DNA of 63,386 bases from Chloroflexi bacterium OHK40 (GTDB lineage: Bacteria > Chloroflexota > Chloroflexia > Chloroflexales > Chloroflexaceae), in contig SFCB01000194.1 in assembly GCA_004367505.1 (NCBI GenBank), positions 1 to 63,386 of the forward strand. Reading direction: 5' to 3'. Within the stretch, counting starts at the first letter, position 1, and every line of letters begins with the position of its first letter. Made by a program: the position numbers and the translations under genes. Of the stretch, positions 55,371 to 63,386 are shown one piece after another. The notes beneath the pieces were generated by a model. That model was not told where the DNA came from. It did no database searches and saw only the letters and a list, made by a program, of their open reading frames with translations.

Positions 55371-58300
55371 CTATCCTTCTAGTTCCTCGTTCGGGTTGCG
55401 AACGCGCGCCAGATAGCTCGTTCGCGGTTTCGTGTTGAGGAAGTTCAGCACGGTGTAGTTGTGGGGCTCGGCCTTCCACTTCGCTACCCGGCTCACGGTG
55501 TCGTTGATGTCACCGAAGACGATCGCCTGGGTGGGGCAAGCCGCCTCGCAGGCCGTCGTGATCATGCCGTCGGGGATGACGTACTCCGCCGCGCCCGCCT
55601 GCACCGCCGCCTTCTTGGCCTCAATCCTGGCGGCACTGATGCGCTGCACACAGTAGCTGCACTTCTCCATCACGCCGCGGTTGCGCACCGTCACGTCGGG
55701 GTTGCGCGCGAGCTGCAGGCTGATCGTGTTCAGATCGGTGTACTGCAGGAAGTTGAAGCGGCGAACTTTGTAAGGGCAGTTGTTAGAACAGTACTTCGTG
55801 CCGACGCAGCGATTATACACCATGTTGTTGAGCCCCTCATAGTCGTGCACGGTGGCTGCGACCGGGCAAACAACCTCACACGGTGCCTTCTCGCACTGCA
55901 TACAGGTGACAGGCATCAAGTAGGTGTCGGGGTTGTCCAGGTTATCACCGGCGTAGTAGCGGTCGATGCGGATCCAGTGCATCTCGCGGCCCACCGCCAC
56001 CTGGTCTTTGCCGACGATCGGGATGTTGTTCTCAGCCTGGCAGGCTACCACGCAGGCGTTGCAGCCGATGCAGGCGTTGAGGTTGAAGGTCAGGCCCCAG
56101 GCGTTGCGGCCCTCGTAGCTCACGCTGGGTTGCAGGCTCTCGTACCCGGGCCGATCCGGATCGAAGCCGGGCTGGGTGCGACCATACTCCTCGAGGTAGA
56201 CCTCCTCGGCGATCGACTTGGGGTTGAGCTTGAACTCTTCGAAGCGCCCCACCCGGTAGATGTCGCGCCCCTCCATCGTCCAGTGGTCCTGGGTGCTCAC
56301 CAGGGGGTAGCGCCGGTTGGCGTTGCGCACCTCCACGCCGCCAGCCACGAACCAGGGCGCGGAGCTGATCCGCAGGGGGTAGACATTCACGCCCACCCCG
56401 TCGCCCACGCGGCCGGCGGCGCTGCGCCCGTAGCCAAGTGTCACGGTGATGGAGTCCTCGGCGTGGCCGGGCATGAGCCAGAGGGGCAGTTCCATCGAGC
56501 CGCCGCTGGTGTAGCTAATGCGCACCACCGTGCCGTTCACTGCCGTGATGCGCTCGAGGGCCCGCTGGCGCTCGGTGTCGTCGGGGCTCTGCAGGGCCGC
56601 CGGGTCGAAGTCCAGCCCGAGCAGGCGCTGGGCGGTGCTCGGGCTCATGAGCGCCGCGTTATCCCACACGAGCTTGGTGAGCGGACGGGGCAACTCCATC
56701 AGCCAGCCATTGTTGGCGTAGCTCCCATCATAGAGGCTCGGGTCGGGCCGGAAGACAACCTCAGGGCCGGGGCCGGGCGGCGGCGCCACGAGGTCGGCGC
56801 TGGCAGGCGTGAGGGTAGGGGTGAGCTCCGGGGCGGCCGTGCCAGCGATCACGCCACTGGCGAGGGCGCCCTGCCAGAAGGCCTCGAAGTTGCCATTGCC
56901 GTTGAAGGCACCATTGGCCTCCCAGTAGGCCCGCACGAGATCATAGGGGCGGGCGTCGGGCTGGCCGAGCAGCGCGGCGAGGATCTCGTGCGCCGTCTTG
57001 CCGCCGTAGAGGGGTTCAATCAGCGGCTGAATGATACTGGCCGTGCCATCGAAGGCGCGGGCGTCGCTCCAGCTCTCGAGACTATGGGCGGCGGGGATGT
57101 GCCACGTGCTGCGGGCCGAAGTCTCATCGACGAAGAGGCTGAGGTGGATGCTGAGGGGCACCTGGGCGAGCAGTTCGGCGAAGCGCAGGTCGCCGGGGGC
57201 GTTGTAAGCCGGGTTGCCACCCAGGATGAGCAGCAACTCGACGGCGCCAGCGCGGATCTCGTTGGCCAGCCCGGCGATCTCGCTGGTCTGGTTGGTGGGG
57301 CGGGACTCGACGGGCTCGGTATAGATCACCGTGCTCCCGACGTTGCCGAGGGCGGCGTTGATGCGGTGGGCCAGTTCGTGGACAGCGGGGGGCTGCTGGT
57401 CGCCGGGGATCACCACGCAGGCGCCGCGGTTCGCCTCCAGATCCTCGGCGACGCGATCGAGGAAGGCCTGAGCCGGCGCCGGGAGCTCGCTGTCGCTCAC
57501 CCCGGCAACGCCAAGGCGGGCGGCGAGGGCAACGGTGAAGGGCGCGACGAGGCTCGCCCGGAGTGGGAGGCGGTGATCGGCCGTGGCGCCCGTAGAGGAG
57601 GGGGTCGCCTCCACCACGTAGAGCCGGTTCATCTCCGCGCTTTCCTTCGTCACCCGGCGGCCGTCGGCGAAGGCACGGGCGTAGGCGCCGAAGCCCGGCC
57701 CGGGGGCGAGAAAGTCGGCGTCGAGGGCGAGCACCACGCGGGCCTCGCCGAGGGCGTAGCGGGTGCTCACATCGGCGCCGAAGGCGCGGCGAGCGCCCTC
57801 AACCACGTTGTCGCGGTTGATCGGCTCGTACTGGTACCAGCGGGCCTGGGGGAAGCGCTCCGCAACCCTGGCCAGCTGGTCGGCCAGGGTCGGCGAGGTT
57901 ACGGTGGTTGTCAGGATGCGGATTCCAGCACCCTGGACGGTGGCCTGGGCGGCGAGGGCGTTGGCGAGGGTGGCGGTAAAGTCGGCCCAGGAGCTCGGGG
58001 CGCCACGGCTCAGCACGCGCTGCGAGCGGTCCGGGTCGTACATCGTCAGGATCTCGGCCTGGGCGAAGAGATCGGTTCCGCCGAGGCTGGCGGGGTGGCC
58101 GGGGTTGCCCTCGATCTTGGTCGGGCGGCCCTCGTCGGCGCGCACGAGCACACCGGAGGCGTAGCCGCCGAGGGTGACGGCCGAGGCGAAGAACTGGGGG
58201 ATGCCAGGCACACGCCCCAGGGGCTGCTGGGCGAAGGGGGCCAGCTTCTCCTGGGGCATGTAGGTGCAGCCGGTCACGCCGGCCAGGGCCAGCGAGGCCC

Positions 58301-58499
58301 CCATCAGCTTGAGAAAGGTCCGCCGCGTCACCGGGTCGTCCATCTCGGAGGCGCCACGGGGGAACTCGCGCTCCACGAGCTCGCGGAAGGCCGGCGTATC
58401 GGCGAGTTGCTCCAGCGAGCGCCAGAGCTGCCGGCCACGGGCGGCGCTGAGCTGGGCGCGGACGGCCTCGATCGCGGATGTAGAGTCTGGGTAGGTCAT
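55371..58499 (-). CDS. actB: Alternative complex III subunit ActB (molybdopterin-like plus Fe-S protein)
   Basis: A 1,042-residue fusion. A twin-arginine signal (RRTFLK, 59-64) ends near a lipobox-like VTGC (Cys78). A molybdopterin-oxidoreductase-like domain (about 100-760) has lost cofactor ligands in this family. The C-terminal ferredoxin domain has the Cys groups CIGCNACVVAC, CMQCEKAPCEVVC, CVGTKYCSNNC and EKCSYC...CEAAC, enough for four Fe-S clusters. These carry electrons from quinol to the ActA hemes. Start 58499 (MTYPDS) was preferred to ATG 58517. Confidence 0.94.
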   Translation of the reverse strand: MTYPDSTSAIEAVRAQLSAARGRQLWRSLEQLADTPAFRELVEREFPRGASEMDDPVTRRTFLKLMGASLALAGVTGCTYMPQEKLAPFAQQPLGRVPGIPQFFASAVTLGGYASGVLVRADEGRPTKIEGNPGHPASLGGTDLFAQAEILTMYDPDRSQRVLSRGAPSSWADFTATLANALAAQATVQGAGIRILTTTVTSPTLADQLARVAERFPQARWYQYEPINRDNVVEGARRAFGADVSTRYALGEARVVLALDADFLAPGPGFGAYARAFADGRRVTKESAEMNRLYVVEATPSSTGATADHRLPLRASLVAPFTVALAARLGVAGVSDSELPAPAQAFLDRVAEDLEANRGACVVIPGDQQPPAVHELAHRINAALGNVGSTVIYTEPVESRPTNQTSEIAGLANEIRAGAVELLLILGGNPAYNAPGDLRFAELLAQVPLSIHLSLFVDETSARSTWHIPAAHSLESWSDARAFDGTASIIQPLIEPLYGGKTAHEILAALLGQPDARPYDLVRAYWEANGAFNGNGNFEAFWQGALASGVIAGTAAPELTPTLTPASADLVAPPPGPGPEVVFRPDPSLYDGSYANNGWLMELPRPLTKLVWDNAALMSPSTAQRLLGLDFDPAALQSPDDTERQRALERITAVNGTVVRISYTSGGSMELPLWLMPGHAEDSITVTLGYGRSAAGRVGDGVGVNVYPLRISSAPWFVAGGVEVRNANRRYPLVSTQDHWTMEGRDIYRVGRFEEFKLNPKSIAEEVYLEEYGRTQPGFDPDRPGYESLQPSVSYEGRNAWGLTFNLNACIGCNACVVACQAENNIPIVGKDQVAVGREMHWIRIDRYYAGDNLDNPDTYLMPVTCMQCEKAPCEVVCPVAATVHDYEGLNNMVYNRCVGTKYCSNNCPYKVRRFNFLQYTDLNTISLQLARNPDVTVRNRGVMEKCSYCVQRISAARIEAKKAAVQAGAAEYVIPDGMITTACEAACPTQAIVFGDINDTVSRVAKWKAEPHNYTVLNFLNTKPRTSYLARVRNPNEELEG

Positions 58500-58533
58500 G
58501 CGGCTACCATCTAGCATCAGGCATGGATTCGGC

Positions 58534-59193
58534 TCAGCGGTGGCACACCCAGCAGTTCGTCAGCTGGTCGGGCGACATAATGCCATACTCGCGCACGAGC
58601 TGGGCACCGAGCTCGAGCTGGTTCGCCGGGGCGACGTAATCCATGTTGTAGACCTCATCGCGCGGGCGGACGTACTGCTCCGGGTTGCGGTGGCAGTTCA
58701 GGCACCAGCCCATATAGAACGCCTGCGTCTGCCAGACGACAGGCATCTGGTTCACCTGGCCGTGGCAATTCGAGCACCCGATGCCCTTATTGACGTGAAT
58801 GGAGTGGTTGAAGTAGACGAAATCGGGGACCCTGTGCACCTTGACCCACTCGATTGGCTGACCGGTGGCATAACTCTCGCGTACCAGGGCCAGCCGGGGG
58901 CTGTTGGTCGCGATCTGTGAGTGGCAGGTCATGCACGTCTCGGTGGCGGGGATATTGGCGAAGGCAGACTGGTTGGCCGAGACGTGGCAGTAGCGGCAAT
59001 CGATGCCGAGGGTGCTGTTGTGTAGCTGGTGGCTGAAGGGCACGGGTTGCTCGATGGCAACGTTGATCTGCCGGAAGTAGTTCGAGCGGAAGTAGACGGC
59101 CAGGATGAGGGTCAGCTCGACGGCCAGCAGCAGGCCGGCGAAGATACTCAACCATGCCAGCATGTTGGCGTTGCGCGGGAAGATCTGTCCCAT
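58534..59193 (-). CDS. actA: Alternative complex III subunit ActA, pentaheme cytochrome c
   Basis: A 219-residue protein with one N-terminal membrane anchor (about 12-33) and five CxxCH heme sites with His70, His91, His144, His168 and His218. Extra histidines (PFSHQLH, FVYFNHSIH) are the likely distal ligands. It is the first gene of the act operon. The promoter upstream is near consensus. It passes electrons from the ActB clusters to ActE. Confidence 0.95.
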   Translation of the reverse strand: MGQIFPRNANMLAWLSIFAGLLLAVELTLILAVYFRSNYFRQINVAIEQPVPFSHQLHNSTLGIDCRYCHVSANQSAFANIPATETCMTCHSQIATNSPRLALVRESYATGQPIEWVKVHRVPDFVYFNHSIHVNKGIGCSNCHGQVNQMPVVWQTQAFYMGWCLNCHRNPEQYVRPRDEVYNMDYVAPANQLELGAQLVREYGIMSPDQLTNCWVCHR

Positions 59194-59242
59194 GCCTCAT
59201 TGCCTTCTAGGGGGATGCGGTGCACAGAGGAAGTCTTTGGGT

Positions 59243-59271
59243 ATTATAGGAGCCTATGTTTTTTGTGTCAA
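59243..59271 (-). promoter_or_regulatory. Consensus sigma70 promoter of the act operon
   Basis: TTGACA (59266-59271), 17-base spacer, TATAAT (59243-59248) on the minus strand, about 50 bases before the actA ATG. Both hexamers are exact. Confidence 0.85.
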
Positions 59272-59510
59272 CCAAAGAGATGTGCCGAAGGCAAGCCAGT
59301 AGGCGAGTGTTTCGCAATATAATGCGCTCTACTCGGCTGGTTCCGCTTCAGGGCGGGGTGGCACTATTTACATATAGTGCACGATTGCGCAGATACGGGT
59401 GGGCAAACAGGCGAAGCAGGGTGTGCATTCCCTGGATGTCGTGAGTATAGTACCACAGGTTTGTGGTGAAGGGAACAATAGCCTGGCAGGGGAATGTCAC
59501 GCCCAGTGCT
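59272..59510. other. Divergent intergenic region act/ndh
   Basis: About 240 bases between the two opposed promoters, less GC-rich than coding DNA. No gene is recognisable. Regulator sites shared by the two units would be expected here, but no long palindrome is obvious. Confidence 0.5.
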
Positions 59511-59539
59511 TGACTTTGAGAAAAAAATCACATATAATC
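59511..59539 (+). promoter_or_regulatory. Near-consensus sigma70 promoter of ndh
   Basis: TTGACT (59511-59516), 17-base spacer rich in A, TATAAT (59534-59539), about 100 bases before the start codon at 59643. Confidence 0.82.
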
Positions 59540-59642
59540 AGGTACCGTGGGCGCGGCGGCGGGGGTATACTGAGGTCACACCGATGGCCAGCCCCACAGC
59601 GCGATGCTACGCAGCGTCCACGTGCAGCAGGAAGGAACACTC

Positions 59643-61100
59643 ATGCGGATCGTCAGACCGGACCAGCCGGAGTCGAACGACGGGCCCAGGCCGGCCCAGC
59701 AACAAGAACGGCCTGGGAGCGAGTACGTGCGCTACGGTGCCCGCACCTGGCCCTCGGCGCGCCCGCGCGTCGTGATCGTTGGCGCGGGATTCGGAGGGCT
59801 GAACGCGGCCCGCACCCTCGGCGGGAAAGACGTGGACGTGCTGGTGATCGACCGCAACAACTACCACGGCTTCTGGCCGCTGCTCTACCAGGTGGCCACG
59901 GCCGGCCTGGAGCCCGAGTCGGTGGCCTACCCCGTGCGGGCGATTGTCCGTCGCTATAGCAATATCAGCTTTATGATGGCCGAAGTCACCGGGATCAACC
60001 TGGAGCACAAGTTTGTCCAGACGACGACCATCAGCGTTCCCTACGACTATCTGATCATCGCGGCGGGCAGCGCGAACAATTTCTTCGGCAACGACGGCCT
60101 CGCCGAACACACCTATGGCCTGAAGGATGTGGAGGACGCCGAGCTGCTGCGCAACACCGTGCTTTCGAACTTTGAGTATGCCGTGAGCGAGCTGGAACCA
60201 CGGGAGCGGCAGCGTCTGACGACGCTGGTGGTAGTTGGCGGCGGCCCGACGGGCGTGGAGCTGGCCGGGGCCTTTATGGAGTTGATCAACCACGTGCTGG
60301 TGCGCGACTACCCGATGCTCGATATCTCGGAGGCTCGGGTGGTGCTGGTAGAGGCCAGCGACAAAGTGCTGGCAGCTTTCTCGCCAGATCTACAGGCCAA
60401 TGCCCTGCAGCGCCTCAAGCAGATTGGTGTGGATGTCCGCCTGAAGACGGCGGTGGCCTCGGTGGAAGAGGGCCGGGTGATCTTCGCCGATGGCAGCAGC
60501 ATCGAAGCCTCCGTGGTGGTCTGGGCGGCCGGCGTGCGCGCGGCGCCCCTGGCCGACCTGCTCGGGGTGCAGCAAGCCCGTGGTGGGCGCATTCCCGTGA
60601 CGTCCACGCTGAACCTCGCCAGCCACCCCGAGGTCTTCGTGATCGGGGATATGGCGTACCTGGAGGGGTATAAGAAGGAAGGCCAGGCCTACCCGATGGT
60701 GGCGCCGGTGGCGATCCAGATGGGTGAGCGGGCCGCCGCGAATATTCTGGCGCGGATGCACCGCCGGCCGCTGAAGCCCTTTACATACTTCGATAAGGGC
60801 AATATGGCGACGATCGGCCGCCGGGCCGCAGTGCTGGAGTCGTTCGGCATTCGCCTTACCGGCTACCTGGCCTGGATCGGCTGGCTGGTGGTACACCTGA
60901 TGTTCCTGGTGGGCTTCCGGAACCGGGTTGTGGTGCTGCTGAACTGGGCCTACAGCTACTTTACCTATGATCGTGGGCTGCGCCTGATCACCGGCCTGAA
61001 GCCGGCCGAGTTGCAGCCACCCCAGCCAAAGCGTATCCACCTTGCCGCGCTTCAGCCCGAGCCCTCCCGGCCCGCCGAGGGCCAGCGTGAGACAGCCTAG
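59643..61100 (+). CDS. ndh: Type II NADH:quinone oxidoreductase
   Basis: A 485-residue single-subunit flavoprotein that oxidises NADH and reduces quinone without pumping protons. FAD motif VIVGAGFGGLNAARTL near 45-60, FWPLLYQVATAGLEPESVAYP (quinone side), NADH motif VVVGGGPTGVELAG, second FAD motif VFVIGDMAYLE. The C-terminal part has hydrophobic amphipathic helices that anchor it to the membrane. ATG 59643 follows AGGAAGGA; the extra 13 codons upstream are not needed. It is divergent from the act operon and feeds the same quinone pool. Confidence 0.92.
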   Translation: MRIVRPDQPESNDGPRPAQQQERPGSEYVRYGARTWPSARPRVVIVGAGFGGLNAARTLGGKDVDVLVIDRNNYHGFWPLLYQVATAGLEPESVAYPVRAIVRRYSNISFMMAEVTGINLEHKFVQTTTISVPYDYLIIAAGSANNFFGNDGLAEHTYGLKDVEDAELLRNTVLSNFEYAVSELEPRERQRLTTLVVVGGGPTGVELAGAFMELINHVLVRDYPMLDISEARVVLVEASDKVLAAFSPDLQANALQRLKQIGVDVRLKTAVASVEEGRVIFADGSSIEASVVVWAAGVRAAPLADLLGVQQARGGRIPVTSTLNLASHPEVFVIGDMAYLEGYKKEGQAYPMVAPVAIQMGERAAANILARMHRRPLKPFTYFDKGNMATIGRRAAVLESFGIRLTGYLAWIGWLVVHLMFLVGFRNRVVVLLNWAYSYFTYDRGLRLITGLKPAELQPPQPKRIHLAALQPEPSRPAEGQRETA

Positions 61101-61109
61101 GAGCCCTCT

Positions 61110-61877
61110 GTGGCCGCCTTGATCGCTGGTCTGAGCTATCCCCTGCGTGCCCTCAGGCTGCTCGCGCGCACGCCACAGCTCTGGCAGTATGTGGTGGTAC
61201 CGATCCTGGTCAACCTGCTTGCCGGTGTCGTGCTCTATCTCGGGCTGCTGCTGCCGCTTCTGGGGCAGATCGAGCGCCGGATCAACGCCGGAGATGGCGC
61301 CCTGGCCGATCTGTTCGTCTGGACGGTGCGCCTGTTGCTGGGCCTGACGCTGGCGGTGGGGGTGGGTTTCGTACTGGTGCGCTTCGGGGTGGTGCTGGGT
61401 GCTCCGTGGTATGCCCAGCTCTCGGAGAAGCTCGAGGCGCTCCTCACCGGTCGGAGCTACACGCCACAACGCCTCACCCTCGGTGGGGCGCTCGGTGAGC
61501 TCTGGCGCGCCGTTCAGTTCGAGGGCAAGAAGCTGCTGCTCGCGGTGACGCTCTGGCTGCTCTCCTTGCTTCTGCTGCTCATCCCCGTGGCGGGCGCGCT
61601 GCTCTACTCAGGCGCGGGCGCGGCACTCGGCGCAACGATCGCCTGCCTGGATTTTTTCGACGGGCCGTTGGAGCGACGCCGGCTTGGCTTCCGCGCCAAG
61701 CTCGCCGTGATCCGCCGCCTACTGCCTGCCAGTGCCTCCTTCGGCCTCGTCGCTTTCGCCCTCGTCTCCATACCGGTAGTGAATCTTCTGGCCATCCCGC
61801 TCTGTGTGACGGCGGGAAATCTGCTCGTGATTGAGCACGAGATCGAGGCGAGCAACCGACCACGCGCCCCCCGCTAG
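61110..61877 (+). CDS. EI24/CysZ-like membrane protein
   Basis: A 255-residue protein with about five or six hydrophobic segments and the EI24/CysZ family layout (GLSYPLRALRLLARTPQLWQYVVVPILVN at the start, LDFFDGPLERR in the middle). CysZ is a sulfate transporter in enterobacteria; the function in Chloroflexota is not known. Starts with GTG nine bases after the ndh stop, so cotranscribed. Its TAG stop shares the sequence CTAG with the stop of the convergent hemW. Confidence 0.8.
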   Translation: MAALIAGLSYPLRALRLLARTPQLWQYVVVPILVNLLAGVVLYLGLLLPLLGQIERRINAGDGALADLFVWTVRLLLGLTLAVGVGFVLVRFGVVLGAPWYAQLSEKLEALLTGRSYTPQRLTLGGALGELWRAVQFEGKKLLLAVTLWLLSLLLLLIPVAGALLYSGAGAALGATIACLDFFDGPLERRRLGFRAKLAVIRRLLPASASFGLVAFALVSIPVVNLLAIPLCVTAGNLLVIEHEIEASNRPRAPR

Positions 61878-63082
61878 ACAAAGCGCTGAAAAACCTGGTT
61901 GCCGAGCATGCGGCCACGGGGGGTGAGGCGCACGCGCTCCTGGTGGCGCACGATCAGGCCCTGAGCGGCGAGTTCGGCCAGGGTGTCGCTGTAGGCCGCA
62001 TCGAGGGGCAGGCCGCAGCGGGCCGCGAAATGGGCCTCGCCGACCCCGGCGCTGAGACGCAGGCCCATGAGCATCGTCTCGGCCCGGAGGTCGCCGGGGG
62101 TGAGTGTGATCCACTCGGCGCAGGGCAGGCGGCCCCCGCCGACGGCGGCGATGTAGTCGTCGACGCCAAGGATGTTGTGGTAGCGGCGGGGGTAGCGGTG
62201 GCCATGGGCTCCCGCGCCCGCCGCGAGGTAGTCGCTGTTGAGCCAGTAGGCCAGGTTGTGGGCGCAGGCCCGCTCGGGGAAGAGGGCACCCGGCGGCCCG
62301 ACTGACTCTCTGGCCCAGTTGGAGATTTCATAGTGGGTGTAGCCGGCAGCACCGAGGCGCTCCATGGCGGCCTCGTACATGGCGGCGGTGGCATCGTCTT
62401 CGGGCAGCCTGATGCGACCGGCGGTTACCTGGGCGTAGAGCGGTGTGCCCTCCTCCAGAATGAGCGAGTAGAGCGAGAAGTGGTCCACACCCCAGGCAAT
62501 GATCGTGTCGAGGGTGGCCTCCCACTGGGCCTGGGTCTGGCCAGGAAGGCCGAAGATGAAGTCGAGGTTGATGTTGTCGAAGCCGGCCTCGCGGGCCTCC
62601 TCGTAGCTGCGGCGGGCTTCGTCGGCGCTATGAATGCGGCCGAGCACGCGCAGCGTCGAGTCGTGCAGGCTCTGTACGCCCATGCTCAGACGGTTGACGC
62701 CAAGGGCTCGCAGGCCGCGCAGATAGTCGCGGCCGAGCACGGTGCCGGGGTTGGCTTCGCTGGTGATCTCGGCCCGCTCCAGCGGCACGATGGCGCTGGC
62801 AGCCGTGAGCACCCGCTCCAGCTGGTCGAGGCTGAGCATAGTGGGTGTGCCACCGCCGAGGAAGATTGTGGGCGGCAGGGCGTCTGCCTCGGGGGAGGGA
62901 CGCTGCTCCGCTCTGGTGGGCAGCGGGCCGCCGGGAAAGGCGCCCTCGGCGAGCATATGCAGTTCGGCGCATAGCGCCGCTACGTAGGCCTCGATACGGT
63001 GCTCGAGGTTGGCGTAGGTGTTGAAGTCGCAGTAGCTGCAACGACGGTGGCAGAAGGGAATATGGATGTAGAGATGATTCAT
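61874..63082 (-). CDS. hemW: HemW-like radical SAM protein
   Basis: A 402-residue radical SAM protein. The cluster motif is CHRRCSYCDF (Cys11, Cys15, Cys18), the HemW form without the fourth Cys found in HemN. Other signatures: FLGGGTPTMLS, SMGVQSLHD, NLDFIFGLPGQT, and the C-terminal HemN-type domain ending NQVFQRFV. It is therefore a heme chaperone-type protein and not a proven coproporphyrinogen oxidase. A weak extended -10 (TGCTACGAT) lies at 63133-63141 on the minus strand. Confidence 0.88.
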   Translation of the reverse strand: MNHLYIHIPFCHRRCSYCDFNTYANLEHRIEAYVAALCAELHMLAEGAFPGGPLPTRAEQRPSPEADALPPTIFLGGGTPTMLSLDQLERVLTAASAIVPLERAEITSEANPGTVLGRDYLRGLRALGVNRLSMGVQSLHDSTLRVLGRIHSADEARRSYEEAREAGFDNINLDFIFGLPGQTQAQWEATLDTIIAWGVDHFSLYSLILEEGTPLYAQVTAGRIRLPEDDATAAMYEAAMERLGAAGYTHYEISNWARESVGPPGALFPERACAHNLAYWLNSDYLAAGAGAHGHRYPRRYHNILGVDDYIAAVGGGRLPCAEWITLTPGDLRAETMLMGLRLSAGVGEAHFAARCGLPLDAAYSDTLAELAAQGLIVRHQERVRLTPRGRMLGNQVFQRFV

Positions 63083-63242
63083 GGCTCACGCTCGGGTTCG
63101 CGCGGCAGTGCAACGGGCACCGCCGCAAGGGTATCGTAGCATAGCTGCCGATGGCGCGCGTGATTCCACTTCCGGGTGTGTTGTACCGTGCTGATCGGCG
63201 ACACGGCATGGCCCCACCGGGGCGTCTGTACGCTGGCGGATG

Positions 63243-63386
63243 CGGGGGATGGCGAACCCGGAATCCCGGAGAGACGCCCCACTGGGGCGTCTCTCCGGGT
63301 GGTGGCGGGGGATGGCGATCCCGGAATCCTGTAGAGACGCCCAGTGGGGCGTCTGTACAGGGGCGTCTGTACAGGGGCGTCTGTAC
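63243..63386. repeat. Direct repeats at the window end
   Basis: Two copies of a unit of about 48 bases (63243-63292 and 63306-63354), each with GGGGGATGGCGA, CCCGGAATCC and a palindromic GACGCCCC...GGGGCGTC. They are followed by 14-base tandem units GGGGCGTCTGTACA at 63346-63359, 63360-63373 and a cut-off third at 63374-63386. The array runs past the window. No gene is seen from 63142 on. Confidence 0.8.

Noticed and set aside
55461-58514. 1,017-codon open frame antisense to actB
   Set aside because: It mirrors actB codon for codon and has only low-complexity His/Gly/Val/Ala translation. Such long opposite-strand frames come from high GC at third codon positions.
61874-63082. Oxygen-independent coproporphyrinogen oxidase (HemN)
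   Set aside because: The radical SAM motif is CxxxCxxCDF without the fourth Cys, which is the HemW pattern.

Overview
This is a high-GC window (roughly two-thirds G+C by eye) that I read as chromosomal DNA from a Chloroflexota bacterium, probably class Chloroflexia. The main reasons are a complete alternative complex III operon (actA to actF) divergent from a type II NADH dehydrogenase, a protein that matches the C-terminal half of the bifunctional malonyl-CoA reductase known from Chloroflexus, and an overall mix of families typical of that group. The assignment to class is inference. I see no rRNA, tRNA, CRISPR array, prophage or insertion sequence.

Layout: 1-112 direct repeats. 116-4044: a YkgJ-type cysteine-cluster protein, enoyl-CoA hydratase, D-threonine aldolase/D-serine dehydratase family enzyme, a VOC protein and an aldo/keto reductase whose start looks frameshifted. 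4031-7211: Zn/Cd-type P-type ATPase and its MerR regulator, with a textbook 20-bp-spacer MerR promoter. 7406-10918: membrane protein, HAD-IIA phosphatase, argS. 11083-15028: two-component sensor pair. 15079-22465: lytic transglycosylase, NrtR-like Nudix regulator with its own operator, threonylcarbamoyl-AMP synthase, degenerate SDR, malate synthase. 22849-28097: flavin disulfide oxidoreductase, arginase-like protein, Kup K+ transporter, cupin. 28098-28933: repeat-bearing intergenic DNA. 28934-30781: coiled-coil membrane protein and FkbM methyltransferase.

30891-40160 is the most interesting region. A six-gene operon (Zn alcohol dehydrogenase, acyl-CoA dehydrogenase, APH-like kinase, DUF6285 protein, acyl-CoA synthetase, stand-alone malonyl-CoA reductase C-half) lies divergent from a LysR gene. 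The kinase/DUF6285/acyl-CoA dehydrogenase/ligase set matches the lvaA-lvaB-lvaC-lvaE genes for catabolism of levulinate and 4-hydroxy acids in Pseudomonas. I know of no description of it joined to a malonyl-CoA reductase half.

40296-48364: lipoprotein, TPR protein, DUF4331 protein, Lon protease, PHP phosphoesterase, membrane-anchored rhodanese lacking its cysteine. 48912-50802: an ECF sigma factor, a putative anti-sigma partner and what looks like the truncated start of a third gene, with a tandem repeat between the first two. 50809-61100: act operon and divergent ndh, each with a near-consensus sigma70 promoter; together they would pass electrons from NADH to quinone to a periplasmic acceptor. 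61110-63082: EI24/CysZ-like membrane protein and HemW, convergent and sharing a CTAG stop. 63160-63386: direct repeats.

Coding is dense and the GC bias opens very long false frames on the opposite strand; these are left out. Many gene ends carry long perfect GC-rich hairpins without a U-tract. Promoters follow TTGACA-N16/17/18-TATAAT or extended -10 patterns.
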